A stretch of DNA of 64,000 nucleotides from Streptomyces sp. NBC_00094 (GTDB lineage Bacteria; Actinomycetota; Actinomycetes; Streptomycetales; Streptomycetaceae). The DNA lies in assembly GCF_026343125.1 (NCBI RefSeq), contig NZ_JAPEMB010000001.1, forward strand, positions 7,817,501-7,881,500, read 5' to 3'. The notes under the pieces were generated by a model. It had not been told where the DNA came from and did not search any database. It saw nothing but the letters and a program-made list of their open reading frames with translations. This document shows, piece by piece, positions 24,992 to 33,408 of this stretch (the stretch's first letter is position 1; each line of letters begins with the position of its first letter). The translations under genes were made by a program, and so were the position numbers.

Positions 24992-25057
24992 CTAGCGAAG
25001 CGCCTCCGGGGGCGGGGGCATCATTCGCATCATGGCGAGGGTGGCGGTGTGCTGCAT
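24992..25057 (-). CDS. Methionine-rich leader peptide
   Basis: A 21-codon ORF, MQHTATLAMMRMMPPPPEAL plus Arg, with five Met codons (four within MMRMM) followed by four Pro codons that could slow ribosomes. It ends in a 16-bp palindrome (24986-25001, GCTTCGCTAGCGAAGC) and is followed by a strong intrinsic terminator. The CCGGAGG spanning its PPE codons can pair with CCUCCGG of the terminator 5' arm, giving a possible antiterminator. I infer transcription attenuation responsive to Met-tRNA charging. Confidence 0.7.
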   Translation of the reverse strand: MQHTATLAMMRMMPPPPEALR

Positions 25058-25282
25058 GAGGTGGACGCTAGCACCGGGTGGAATCGCCGCAGGCGCCGTT
25101 CCACATAGTGGACATGCTTTTCCGGTCGCTTGCTTGATGGGGCGGGTCGCTCAGCGCTTTTGCGAGCCGTGACCGGCGAGCGCTCGCGGTGAAAGCCGTC
25201 CGCCGGCCGGTGGCCGAGAGCCCGGACGGCGCGGCCGGGTAGCCGAAACGACCGTCCTCGGGTCGGCCGGGAACCGCGCCGA

Positions 25283-25306
25283 GGGCGGGGCCGCGGGGCC
25301 CCGCCC
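25283..25306 (-). terminator. GC-rich hairpin after the GH31 gene
   Basis: GGGCGGGGCC (25283-25292) and GGCCCCGCCC (25297-25306) form a 10-bp stem with a 4-nt loop, 13 bp past the GH31 stop. No U-tract. The rest of 25058-25318 holds nothing recognisable apart from the promoter side of the Met leader. Confidence 0.5.
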
Positions 25307-25318
25307 TGACTGTCGGGT

Positions 25319-27601
25319 TCAGGCGGGGTACGGCAGGTCGGCCTCCGAGGTGCCGGCCGGCCGGGCGTGCACGGTTGCGTGAGGGCTGCCGATCCGCAGC
25401 TGCCAGGCGTACGGGCTGTCGGTGGTCACCCGGAGGCGGTCGCCCGTGCGGTGCAGGTGGAAGTGGGCGATCTCGCCAGGGCCGTCGGTGCGCGGGATCA
25501 CGACGGTGCGCTCCGCGCCGTCCGCGAAGGCGTGGACCCGCAGTTCGACGCCGTCCGCCCAGGCCGAGACCGGGTGCTGGTCGTCGGCGGCCAGCGCGAT
25601 GACCGAGTCCGGGCGGGCCAGCAGCGGCAGGGTGTGGAAGTCGTACTGCTCACGGGCCCAGCGCGGACCGGTGACCTGGGCGCCCGTCAGCACATTGGTC
25701 CATGTGCCTTCCGGCACGTAGTACTCGACTGTGCCGTCGTCGGTGAAGACCGGGGCGACGAGCAGGTCGTCGCCGAGCATGTACTGCCGGTCGACCGTGG
25801 CGGCGGCCGGGTCGTCGGGGAACTCGAGCACCATGGCGCGCATCACGGGGACGCCGGTGGCGTGCGCCTGCTGGGCGGCGCGCTGGAGGTAGGGGGCGAG
25901 GCGGTGCTTGAGCAGGGTGAACTCTCGGGTGACCTCGACGGCCTCCTCGCCGTAGTCCCAGGGCACGCGGTACGACTTGCTGCCGTGCAGGCGGCTGTGC
26001 GAGGAGAGCAGCCCGAACTGCACCCAGCGCTTGAAGACGGTGGGAGTGGGGGTGCCCTCGAAACCGCCGATGTCGTGGCTCCAGAAGCCGAAGCCGGACA
26101 GGCCGAGGGAGAGGCCGCCGCGCAGCGACTCGGCCATGGCGTTGAAGTGGGACTCGCAGTCGCCGCCCCAGTGGACCGGGTACTGCTGGCCTCCGGCGGT
26201 GGCGGAGCGGGCGAAGAGCAGCGCCTCGCCCTCGCCGCGCTCGGCGCGCAGGAGGTCGAAGACGGCCTGGTTGTAGAGGTGGGTGTAGTAGTTGTGCATC
26301 CGTTCCGGGTCGGAGCCGTCGTGCCAGACGACGTCGGTGGGGATGCGCTCGCCGAAGTCGGTCTTGAAGCAGTCCACGCCCTGGTCGAGCAGTGTCCTCA
26401 GTTTGCCGGTGTACCAGTCGCGGGCGGCGGGGTTCGTGAAGTCCACCAGGGCCATGCCGGGCTGCCAGAGGTCCCACTGCCAGACGCTGCCGTCCGGGCG
26501 CCGCACCAGGTAGCCGTTTCGCATGCCCTCCTCGAACAGCGCCGACTTCTGCGCGATGTACGGGTTGATCCAGGCGGAGACCCGCAGCCCCCGCTCCTTG
26601 AGGCGGGCCAGCATGCCGGCCGGATCGGGGAAGGTGTCGGAGTCCCAGACGAAGTCGCTCCACTGGTAGCCGCGCATCCAGAAGCAGTCGAAGTGGAAGA
26701 CGCTCAGCGGGATGCCGCGTTCGGCCATGCCGTCGACGAAGCGGTTGACGGTGGCTTCGTCGTAGTCGGTGGTGAAGGAGGTGGTCAGCCACAGGCCGAG
26801 CGCCCAGGCCGGGGGCAGGGCGGGGCGGCCCGTGAGGGCGGTGTAGCGCTCGAGGATCTCTTTCGGGGTCGGGCCGTGGACGACGAAGAACTCCAGGGAC
26901 TGGTCCTCGACGCTGAACTGGACCTGGCCGACCGACTCGGAGCCGACCTCGTAACTGACCTTCCCGGGGTGGTTGACGAAGACGCCGTAGCCGCGGTTCG
27001 TCAGGTGGAAGGGGACGTTCTTGTACGCCTGCTCGCTGCTGGTGCCGCCGTCCGCCTGCCAGATGTCCACGACCTGGCCGTTCCGGGTGAACGGCGTGAA
27101 CCGTTCGCCAAGACCGTAGACGAACTCGCCGACTCCCAGGGAGAGTTGTCCGAGCATGAAGTGCCGGCCGTCGGCGTCGGTGGCGAAGCCGGTCCCGCGC
27201 TCGCCCACGGAGGTCAGCACCCGACCCTCGGCGGTGAACTCCAGGCGCCACGGCTCGGCGGTGTCCACCCGCAGTGAGAGCTCACCCGCACTGAGCTCGA
27301 CCACCGTGCCGTCCCGGTGCACCTTCCCGGCATCCGGTTCCCCGCCGGGCAGCGCGAACTCCGGCCCCCGGTGCACCGAACCGGCGTGGTGGGTGGCACG
27401 TACCCCGATCACGCCCTCGGCAGGTGACCAGCACTCGATCGTCAGCAGCGGACTGTTGAGCATGCCGCCGCGACTGCGCACATGCTTCACCGGCGCGTAG
27501 AGGGTCATCCGGTGCTCGTCGGCCCGGACGTCGGCGACCTCGGTGGCGTAGCGGGCGGTGACGCCCGGACGCATCAGCCAGTAGCCGTCGGTGAACTTCA
27601 T
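25319..27601 (-). CDS. GH31 alpha-xylosidase (YicI-like)
   Basis: 760 residues. N-terminal GH31 beta-sandwich, then the barrel with the nucleophile Asp415 in DCFKTDFGERI and acid/base Asp481 in VHWGGDCESHF, positions nearly identical to E. coli YicI (Asp416/Asp482). FHFDCFWMRGYQWSDFVWD and SHDIGGFEGTPTP are family hallmarks. Predicted to release alpha-xylosyl residues from xyloglucan oligosaccharides or isoprimeverose; cytoplasmic, no signal peptide. The ATG at 27601 overlaps the GH1 stop by 4 bp, so translation is coupled. LacI-type operators lie upstream of the pair. Confidence 0.9.
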   Translation of the reverse strand: MKFTDGYWLMRPGVTARYATEVADVRADEHRMTLYAPVKHVRSRGGMLNSPLLTIECWSPAEGVIGVRATHHAGSVHRGPEFALPGGEPDAGKVHRDGTVVELSAGELSLRVDTAEPWRLEFTAEGRVLTSVGERGTGFATDADGRHFMLGQLSLGVGEFVYGLGERFTPFTRNGQVVDIWQADGGTSSEQAYKNVPFHLTNRGYGVFVNHPGKVSYEVGSESVGQVQFSVEDQSLEFFVVHGPTPKEILERYTALTGRPALPPAWALGLWLTTSFTTDYDEATVNRFVDGMAERGIPLSVFHFDCFWMRGYQWSDFVWDSDTFPDPAGMLARLKERGLRVSAWINPYIAQKSALFEEGMRNGYLVRRPDGSVWQWDLWQPGMALVDFTNPAARDWYTGKLRTLLDQGVDCFKTDFGERIPTDVVWHDGSDPERMHNYYTHLYNQAVFDLLRAERGEGEALLFARSATAGGQQYPVHWGGDCESHFNAMAESLRGGLSLGLSGFGFWSHDIGGFEGTPTPTVFKRWVQFGLLSSHSRLHGSKSYRVPWDYGEEAVEVTREFTLLKHRLAPYLQRAAQQAHATGVPVMRAMVLEFPDDPAAATVDRQYMLGDDLLVAPVFTDDGTVEYYVPEGTWTNVLTGAQVTGPRWAREQYDFHTLPLLARPDSVIALAADDQHPVSAWADGVELRVHAFADGAERTVVIPRTDGPGEIAHFHLHRTGDRLRVTTDSPYAWQLRIGSPHATVHARPAGTSEADLPYPA

Positions 27602-28530
27602 GGGGTGGATTCCTCCGTCCGCGCGTGGTGCGCGGTGATCAGGCCCCGGTACCAGTCGTAGCTGTCCTTGGGCGTTCGGGTCAGGCTGGTGTAGTCGACG
27701 TGGACAAGGCCGAAGCGCCGGCCATAGCCGCGCGCCCACTCGAAGTCGTCGAGCAGGGACCACGCGTAGTAGCCGCGTACGTCCATCCCGGCCGTGAGGG
27801 CGTCGGCGGTCAGGTGGTCGGCCAGGTAGGCGATCCGGTCCGAGTCGTGGACCCTGCCGTCGGGGGCGACGGTGTCGTCCTCGGCGGAGCCGTTCTCGGT
27901 GATCCAGACCGGTGGGAGCCGCGGGTAGCGGGCGTGGAGGTCCAGGAGGAGCTCCGTGAGCGCGGCCGGGACGACGGGCCATCCCATGGTGGTGTGCCTG
28001 GTCCCGTACGGGTCCGGCTCGGCGACGCCGATGTCGACGGCGGTGCGGAGTTCGGGGTCGTCCGTACGGTGGAGTGCGGCGGCGATGGTCACCGGCCGGT
28101 AGTGGTTGGTGCCGAGGAAGTCCAACGGCTCGCCGATCACCTCCAGGTCACCGGATCGCCGCCAGGGGCCGTCGGCGAGGCCGCTCCAGGTCTCCGCCTC
28201 GTGCCCGGGGTAGCACCCGGCGAGGAGCGGCCCGGTCCGGACCTCGTTGTGGAGAACCTCGGCGCGGCGCAGCGCGGCGAGATCCTCGGGTCGGTCGGAG
28301 GCGGCGTGGAGCCGGTCGAGGTTGAGCGTGATCCCGACCTCCCGGGCGCCCGCGGCGCGCAGCTCCCGTACCGCGAGACCGTGGGCGACCAGCAGATGGT
28401 GGGCGGCCGACAGGGCTCCGCGGCCCTCCTGGGCGCCTGCGATCTGGTACGCGGCGGTCGCGGCACCGAAGCGGAAGCCGGCGGGCAGGGCGGGGAACGG
28501 GCGCAGGGTGGGCCCGGATGCGTCGGACAC
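27598..28530 (-). pseudogene. GH1 beta-glucosidase with internal in-frame deletion
   Basis: 310 codons; GH1 enzymes have ~450. The N-terminus PAGFRFGAATAAYQIAGAQEGRG jumps straight to AAHHLLVAHGLAVRELR, normally ~150 residues further on. The lost part includes the acid/base motif (T-x-N-E-P). The nucleophile motif WITENG and the C-terminal GYYAWSLLDDFEWARGYGRRFG are intact. The frame is kept, so a protein may be made, but it should not be a working glycosidase. The GTG at 28530 has GAGGTGG upstream. Its translation may only serve coupling to GH31. Confidence 0.75.
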
Positions 28531-28566
28531 GGCCACCTCAACGAGAGGGAGAGACGGTTTCGATGG

Positions 28567-28580
28567 GTGAAGCGCTTCGA
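28567..28580. promoter_or_regulatory. LacI-type operator, site 1
   Basis: The palindrome GAAGCGCTTC (28569-28578), extended as TGAAGCGCTTCGA, has the central CG and symmetric half-sites of LacI/GalR-family operators. It lies 38 bp upstream of the GH1 start, where it would block transcription of the GH1-GH31 pair. The regulator gene is not in this window. Confidence 0.65.
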
Positions 28581-28686
28581 CGCTCCCACCGCCCAAGTTG
28601 CGATGTCAATGCCTGGTAGGAAAGAACGCCCCCATGTCCACGGCCTCTTGTTTCGCCGTGAGTACCTCATTACCTCGCATCTCCAG

Positions 28687-28700
28687 GCGAAGCGCTTCGA
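28687..28700. promoter_or_regulatory. LacI-type operator, site 2
   Basis: CGAAGCGCTTCG (28688-28699) repeats site 1 exactly 120 bp away and shares the following GACG. It lies 58 bp before the start of the truncated GH42 gene on the plus strand. The two sites serve divergent promoters and could allow looping. Confidence 0.65.
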
Positions 28701-28757
28701 CGATCCGTGATCCGCCGAGGGGGCGGCCGGAACCCCTACGTCTCTGAAGGGCCCCGC

Positions 28758-28925
28758 ATGACCGATCTGCCCGCGCGCGTCCTGTTCGGCGCGCCGCCTA
28801 CTACCACGAGTACCAGCCGCCCGAGCGGCTCAAGACCGACCTCGATCTCATGGCGGAGGCGAAGTTCCCCGTCATCCGCGTCGGCGAGTCGGTCTGGTCC
28901 ACCCGGGAACCTTCGAGCGGCCGGT
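28758..28925 (+). pseudogene. GH42 beta-galactosidase, N-terminal fragment
   Basis: After an ATG at 28758 the plus strand reads MTDLPARVLFG and then, after a one-base frame change, AYYHEYQPPERLKTDLDLMA and FPVIRVGESVW, the start of a GH42 beta-galactosidase. It ends near 28925, just before repeat A. The next bases (to ~28965) read SNNQQWKLVEVAGS, like the end of a ricin-type lectin module, so two unrelated gene ends may be joined here. Confidence 0.65.
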
Positions 28926-29022
28926 TCGAACAACCAGCAGTGGAAGCTCGTCGAGGTGGCCGGGTCTGCTGACGCTGCAGCGCTGACGACGTGGCACCGC
29001 ACCCGGCCCCGGTGCGGCCAAG

Positions 29023-29175
29023 CTGCAGGCGACTGGTCCGCGTATGGCCCGGATCTTGGTCGGCACGGAGTGGGCCCTGACCGATGGCCCATGGCGGCGG
29101 CGAGCCGGCACAAACGAGGGGCGGGTCGACAGGTCTCCACGGAGCACGCCTCGATCCAACGCGCCACGAGAGAGA
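29023..29175 (+). repeat. Direct repeat A bounding the RiPP island (left copy)
   Basis: About 153 bp, beginning CTGCAGGCGACTGGTCCGCG and ending ACGAGAGAGAG, matches 38795-38949 with scattered mismatches and a few indels (roughly nine in ten bases by eye). Same orientation in both copies. It has no clear coding sequence. The 9.8 kb between the copies holds the SARP gene and the RiPP-like operon. Confidence 0.8.
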
Positions 29176-29288
29176 GGTTGTCGTCACCGAGCCGCCAACT
29201 CCGCCGTGGCTACCGGACCACAACCACGGTTGCAGGAAGCAGGCAGCTGCACGATCATGAAACTTCACTGGGCGAGGCGGGGGTAGCA

Positions 29289-32258
29289 GTGAAGTTCGGC
29301 GTATTGGGGCCGCTGACCGTATGGGACGACGTCGGCGAGATACGTCCTATCGTCCAGCCGAAGTCGAAGCTGCTGTTGGCGGCACTCCTGCTCGAACCGA
29401 ACGGCATCGTGTCGGTGGACGCAGTGAAGGAGATCATGTGGGGCGAGAAGCAGCCACCCACGGCCACCGCCTCCTTGCATAACCACGTCGGACGGCTCAG
29501 ACGCGCTCTCGGCGGGGGCGATGGTGATCGCATCCGCTCTACCCGGTACGGGTTCGAGATCCAGGTCGGGGACGGGGAGCTGGACGGCGAGTCGTTCGCA
29601 CGGCATCTGTCCCGCGCTCAGCGTGCCCTGGGCGAGGGAGACTGGAGGACAGCGAACGAAGAGGCGGCGTCGGCGCTGCGGCTGTGGCGCGGCTCGCCGC
29701 TTGCCGACCTGCCTTCCTTCGACGGTCATCTACGGGTCGTCTCCTATCAGGAACAGCGGCTGGAAGCCCTGGAATGCCGCTTCGACGCCCTCCTGCGGCT
29801 CGGTCGACTCGATGGTCTGGCCACGGAACTCGGAGCCCTGGCGAAGGAGCATCCGCTGCGGGAGGCCTTCCACCGGCAACTGATGCTCGTCCTCGACCGC
29901 ACCGGCCGCAAGGCGGAGGCGATCCTCGTCTTCCACGGCCTGCGCGAAACCCTCGTCGAGGAACTGGGTGTGGAGCCCGGCCCCGCAATCCAGGAGGTGA
30001 ACCAGGAGATCCTCTCGGCGGAGGCACGCAGGGAACAGCCCAACCCGGACGCCGAACCTCCGGCGAGGCTGCCAACGGTGCCACGCCCCGCCCAACTGCC
30101 AAAGCCGCCCACTGAGTTCGTGGGTCGTACGGACGAGATCGCAGCCATCCGCGCCGCGCTGACGGGGCAGCGCGCCCACACCGCCGTCGCCATCGTGAGC
30201 GGTATGGCGGGTGTCGGTAAGACCGGCCTCGCTCTGCGTGCCGCGGACGGCCTGCGTGCCGCCTTCCCCGACGGACAGCTGTTCCTCAATCTGCACGGGG
30301 CAACCCCTGGAGTACCGCCCCTGGACCCGTCCCAGGCACTCACCGCGCTCCTCTGCGGGCTCGGCCTGGAAGCCCGTTCCGTGCCCGTTGATGTGCAGGC
30401 TGCCTTTGCACGGCTGCGCTCGGTCCTGGCGGGCACGCGCACTCTTCTGGTGCTGGACGACGCCGCTTCGGCGAGCCAGGTCCGGCCCTTGCTGCCGGCG
30501 GCGCCGGGCTGTGCCGTGCTGATCACCAGCCGACTGCCACTCGCCACGCTCGACCCCACCCTGCGCACGCCGCTCGCCTTGCTGTCCTCCGCGGAAAGCG
30601 CCCAGTTGTTGGCGAGGGCATCCGGCCGCACCTGGACCACCGCTGACGACGACGTCATGGGCGAACTCGTAGCGCTGTGCGGCCGACTGCCACTCGCACT
30701 GCGGGTGACGGCGGCTCGACTCGCCACGCGCCGTGTCCTGACGGCCCGGAATCTCGTGGAGCGCCTTGCCGCTCAGGAACAGCGCCTCGACCACTTCGAA
30801 CTCGACGATCTGAGCGTACGTCGCTCGCTCGGCGTGGCCCACGCCACTCTGCGCGCTTCCGATGCCCCACGTGATCAGAACGCGGGACTGGCCCTCGTCA
30901 GGATCGGAGCGCTGGACCTGCCCACCTATCCGACCTCCCTTGTCGCCCGACTTATGGGCACCAGTGAGCGGGATGCGGAAGAGGCCCTCGACCGACTGGT
31001 GGAAGTCGCGCTCCTCGAAGACGTCAGCGACGGCAGATACTCGGCCCACGCTCTTGTCCGCGACTTCGCCCGCGAGCTCGCCCGCCGGGACGACGAGCAG
31101 GAAGAATGTGCCGCGGCGGTCATGCGAGCGCTGTCCTGGTACATCGCCAAAGCCGGACGTGCGGCGACGGCTCTCCGGCACTTGATCCAGAGCACGGTCG
31201 TCCGCGCCTGGGAGGACCGGGGGGCTGCTCCGTTCCTCAGCCCCGCCGACGCATTAGCCTGGGCGGACCAGGAAAGAGAGAACCTGCTGTTCCTCGCTGC
31301 GCAGGGTGGCGATGGCCCCATGGACCGCGCTCAGGCCCTGGAGCTGATGGAGGCGTTGTTCCCCTATCTGCATGACCGTGGACGGATCGAGGAGATGAAG
31401 AGTCTCGTCCACGGCGCCATCAGCCTCTCTCGGTCACATGGAGATGTGACGGCGCATTGCCAGGCGCTGCTGAACCTGGGAAGGACCTACTACACGGCCG
31501 GCCATCTCCACGATGCACTGCTTCTGATCGACGAGGCCATCGTGGTGGGCGAGGGGCACCACGAACCCGCCGCGATGGTGACGATGCTGGGCAACCGGGC
31601 TGCTCTGCTGAAGGAACTGGGGCGTGCCGCGGAGGCGCGTACGGCGCTCGACCAGTGCCTTGCCCTGCGGACGGAGCAGCTCTCGCCCATGCGGGAAGCC
31701 ATCCTTCTCGGGCATCAAGGCTACGTGGCTGAACTCCACGACCTCCGGCTGGCCGTCCGCTATCACCGCCAGAGCCTGGAGGTCGCCGAGCGGATCGACT
31801 ACCCCCTCATCCAGCAGGTCGCCCTGTGCAACCTGGCGCACGCTCATCTCGCGCTGCACGAGGCGGACATCGCGCTGGTCCACTTCGCTCGGGGACTCGC
31901 CGTCGTCTCCGATACGTCGCACTGGAACGCGGAGCGGGAGATCCGGCTCGGAGAGGCTCGTGCCCTGCGCGCTCTGGGGCGACTGGATGCCGCTCACGGG
32001 GCATGCGAGACGCTGCGCACCCTCGCCGAGGAACGCGGCGACCTGTACGCGACGGGGCTCGCCGATCACGAACACGGGCACATCCTCCGGGCCTTGGGGG
32101 ACGAGCCGAGCGCTCAGGAGCGGTGGAAGAGCGCGCTGTGGACCCTTGCCAGGACCGACGCGCCCGTACTCGAAGAGCTTCGCCTTCTGGTCAAGTCGAA
32201 CTCCCTTCCCGCACCGAGACCTCCGGCGTCTGCGCCGGAGCCGGTCTGCTCCGCGTGA
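29289..32258 (+). CDS. SARP-family activator with NB-ARC and TPR domains (AfsR-like)
   Basis: 989 residues. OmpR-type winged helix (about 1-95: VKFGVLGPLTVWD, TASLHNHVGRLRRALG), bacterial transcriptional activation domain (about 100-245), NB-ARC ATPase (about 275-560: P-loop GMAGVGKTGLAL, Walker B LLVLDDAASA, GLPL-like CGRLPLALRV) and C-terminal TPR repeats (about 700-960). The GTG at 29289 is chosen since the SARP fold starts there. It faces the RiPP operon and overlaps the MFS 3' end by 68 bp. It probably binds the heptamer repeats upstream of the precursor gene. Confidence 0.9.
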   Translation: MKFGVLGPLTVWDDVGEIRPIVQPKSKLLLAALLLEPNGIVSVDAVKEIMWGEKQPPTATASLHNHVGRLRRALGGGDGDRIRSTRYGFEIQVGDGELDGESFARHLSRAQRALGEGDWRTANEEAASALRLWRGSPLADLPSFDGHLRVVSYQEQRLEALECRFDALLRLGRLDGLATELGALAKEHPLREAFHRQLMLVLDRTGRKAEAILVFHGLRETLVEELGVEPGPAIQEVNQEILSAEARREQPNPDAEPPARLPTVPRPAQLPKPPTEFVGRTDEIAAIRAALTGQRAHTAVAIVSGMAGVGKTGLALRAADGLRAAFPDGQLFLNLHGATPGVPPLDPSQALTALLCGLGLEARSVPVDVQAAFARLRSVLAGTRTLLVLDDAASASQVRPLLPAAPGCAVLITSRLPLATLDPTLRTPLALLSSAESAQLLARASGRTWTTADDDVMGELVALCGRLPLALRVTAARLATRRVLTARNLVERLAAQEQRLDHFELDDLSVRRSLGVAHATLRASDAPRDQNAGLALVRIGALDLPTYPTSLVARLMGTSERDAEEALDRLVEVALLEDVSDGRYSAHALVRDFARELARRDDEQEECAAAVMRALSWYIAKAGRAATALRHLIQSTVVRAWEDRGAAPFLSPADALAWADQERENLLFLAAQGGDGPMDRAQALELMEALFPYLHDRGRIEEMKSLVHGAISLSRSHGDVTAHCQALLNLGRTYYTAGHLHDALLLIDEAIVVGEGHHEPAAMVTMLGNRAALLKELGRAAEARTALDQCLALRTEQLSPMREAILLGHQGYVAELHDLRLAVRYHRQSLEVAERIDYPLIQQVALCNLAHAHLALHEADIALVHFARGLAVVSDTSHWNAEREIRLGEARALRALGRLDAAHGACETLRTLAEERGDLYATGLADHEHGHILRALGDEPSAQERWKSALWTLARTDAPVLEELRLLVKSNSLPAPRPPASAPEPVCSA

Positions 32259-33408
32259 GCACATGGCCCAGTCCGATCAGGACCGGCACGGCTCCGGCCG
32301 CGAACATGAGGGCTCGAGCGTGATCCATCCCGGCCGCGGCGCCGGAGGCATATCCCAATAGGATGGCCAGCTTGGCCAGGAAGGCGAAGGCCGCCCACGC
32401 CCGGCCCTGGGTCTCGGACGAGGCGCGTTCTGCGATCACCACCGCGACCGATGCGTTGAACGCGCCGTTCGCGGCACCACCGATCAGGAAGGCCAACGCG
32501 ACCGAACCTCCGGTGAGAGGCAGCAGCGTGGGCGCTGCGATGACCGCGCCCATCACGCAGGCGGACGCGCCGAGCAGGCGTCCGCCGGCGTCGCTTGCTC
32601 GGTCGACCGGTACGCGCAGACTTCCCAGCAGCAGCCCCAGGGACCAACTGGCGATCGCCACGGAGTACCAGGTGTTGCCGAGTCCAAGTCCGTGCTGCAA
32701 GTAGAAGATGCCGACGACGCCTTCAAGAGAGGTCCCCAGAATCACCACGAAGATCAGGAAAACGCCCTGACGCCCGAAGACCTCCGGTCGAAGGAGCACA
32801 CCGAAGCCGGTCCACCGCTCGGGCCGAGCACGTGCGGATCCGCGGAACCGAGGCCGGCGGACGGATCCGCGGAGGGCGACCAGGCTGCACAGCACCAGTA
32901 CCAGGAACGACGCGGAGTTGACCAGCAGAAGCGTCGACCTGTTGAGCCAGGAATAGCTCAGGCCCGCGAGCATGAGCCCGATGACTCCGGCCATGCCGTC
33001 CAAGGAGGTGCGCCGTCTGACCGACCGGCCGCGCCGCTCCACCGGTGACAACTCTCGGAGCAGTACGGAGCCCATGGGACCGACGATGCTCTGTGCCGCG
33101 CTGGAAGCTGCGATCAGGGAGACGATGGGCCAGACCGTATCGACCTGCGATAGGGCGGCGAAGCACAGGGCCTGGACGACTAGTGCTGCCGACCACCAGA
33201 GAGGGTTCCCGTAGCGATCGGTGAGGTATCCGCCTATCAGGCCCAGGACGAGGGATGGCAGCAGTTGGGCGAGAAGAATCGCTGCCATCAAGGCGGTTGA
33301 CCCCATGCTTGCCGCGTACAGGGCGAAGGCGAGGGCGGCGGACTTGTCGCCCAGCGAGGAGACGAAGGTTCCGGTCAGAAGGACGTTCACGCGCCGGGAA
33401 GGATTCAC
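32191..33408 (-). CDS. MFS transporter, probable RiPP exporter
   Basis: 405 residues, 12 predicted TM segments. N-terminus GTFVSSLGDKSAALAFALYA, loop GGYLTDRYGNPLWW (the MFS G-x-x-x-D-R motif between TM2 and TM3), a second half from LIFVVILGTSLEGVVGIF and the final GHVLTRSRP. The GTG at 33408 overlaps the methyltransferase stop (GTGA). Last gene of the operon; the 3' end runs 68 bp into the convergent SARP gene. I infer export of, or self-protection against, the modified peptide. Confidence 0.85.
   Translation of the reverse strand: MNPSRRVNVLLTGTFVSSLGDKSAALAFALYAASMGSTALMAAILLAQLLPSLVLGLIGGYLTDRYGNPLWWSAALVVQALCFAALSQVDTVWPIVSLIAASSAAQSIVGPMGSVLLRELSPVERRGRSVRRRTSLDGMAGVIGLMLAGLSYSWLNRSTLLLVNSASFLVLVLCSLVALRGSVRRPRFRGSARARPERWTGFGVLLRPEVFGRQGVFLIFVVILGTSLEGVVGIFYLQHGLGLGNTWYSVAIASWSLGLLLGSLRVPVDRASDAGGRLLGASACVMGAVIAAPTLLPLTGGSVALAFLIGGAANGAFNASVAVVIAERASSETQGRAWAAFAFLAKLAILLGYASGAAAGMDHARALMFAAGAVPVLIGLGHVLTRSRPAPAQTPEVSVREGSST

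Noticed and set aside
25367-27277. Plus-strand ORF of 636 codons
   Set aside because: Antisense to GH31; no motif.
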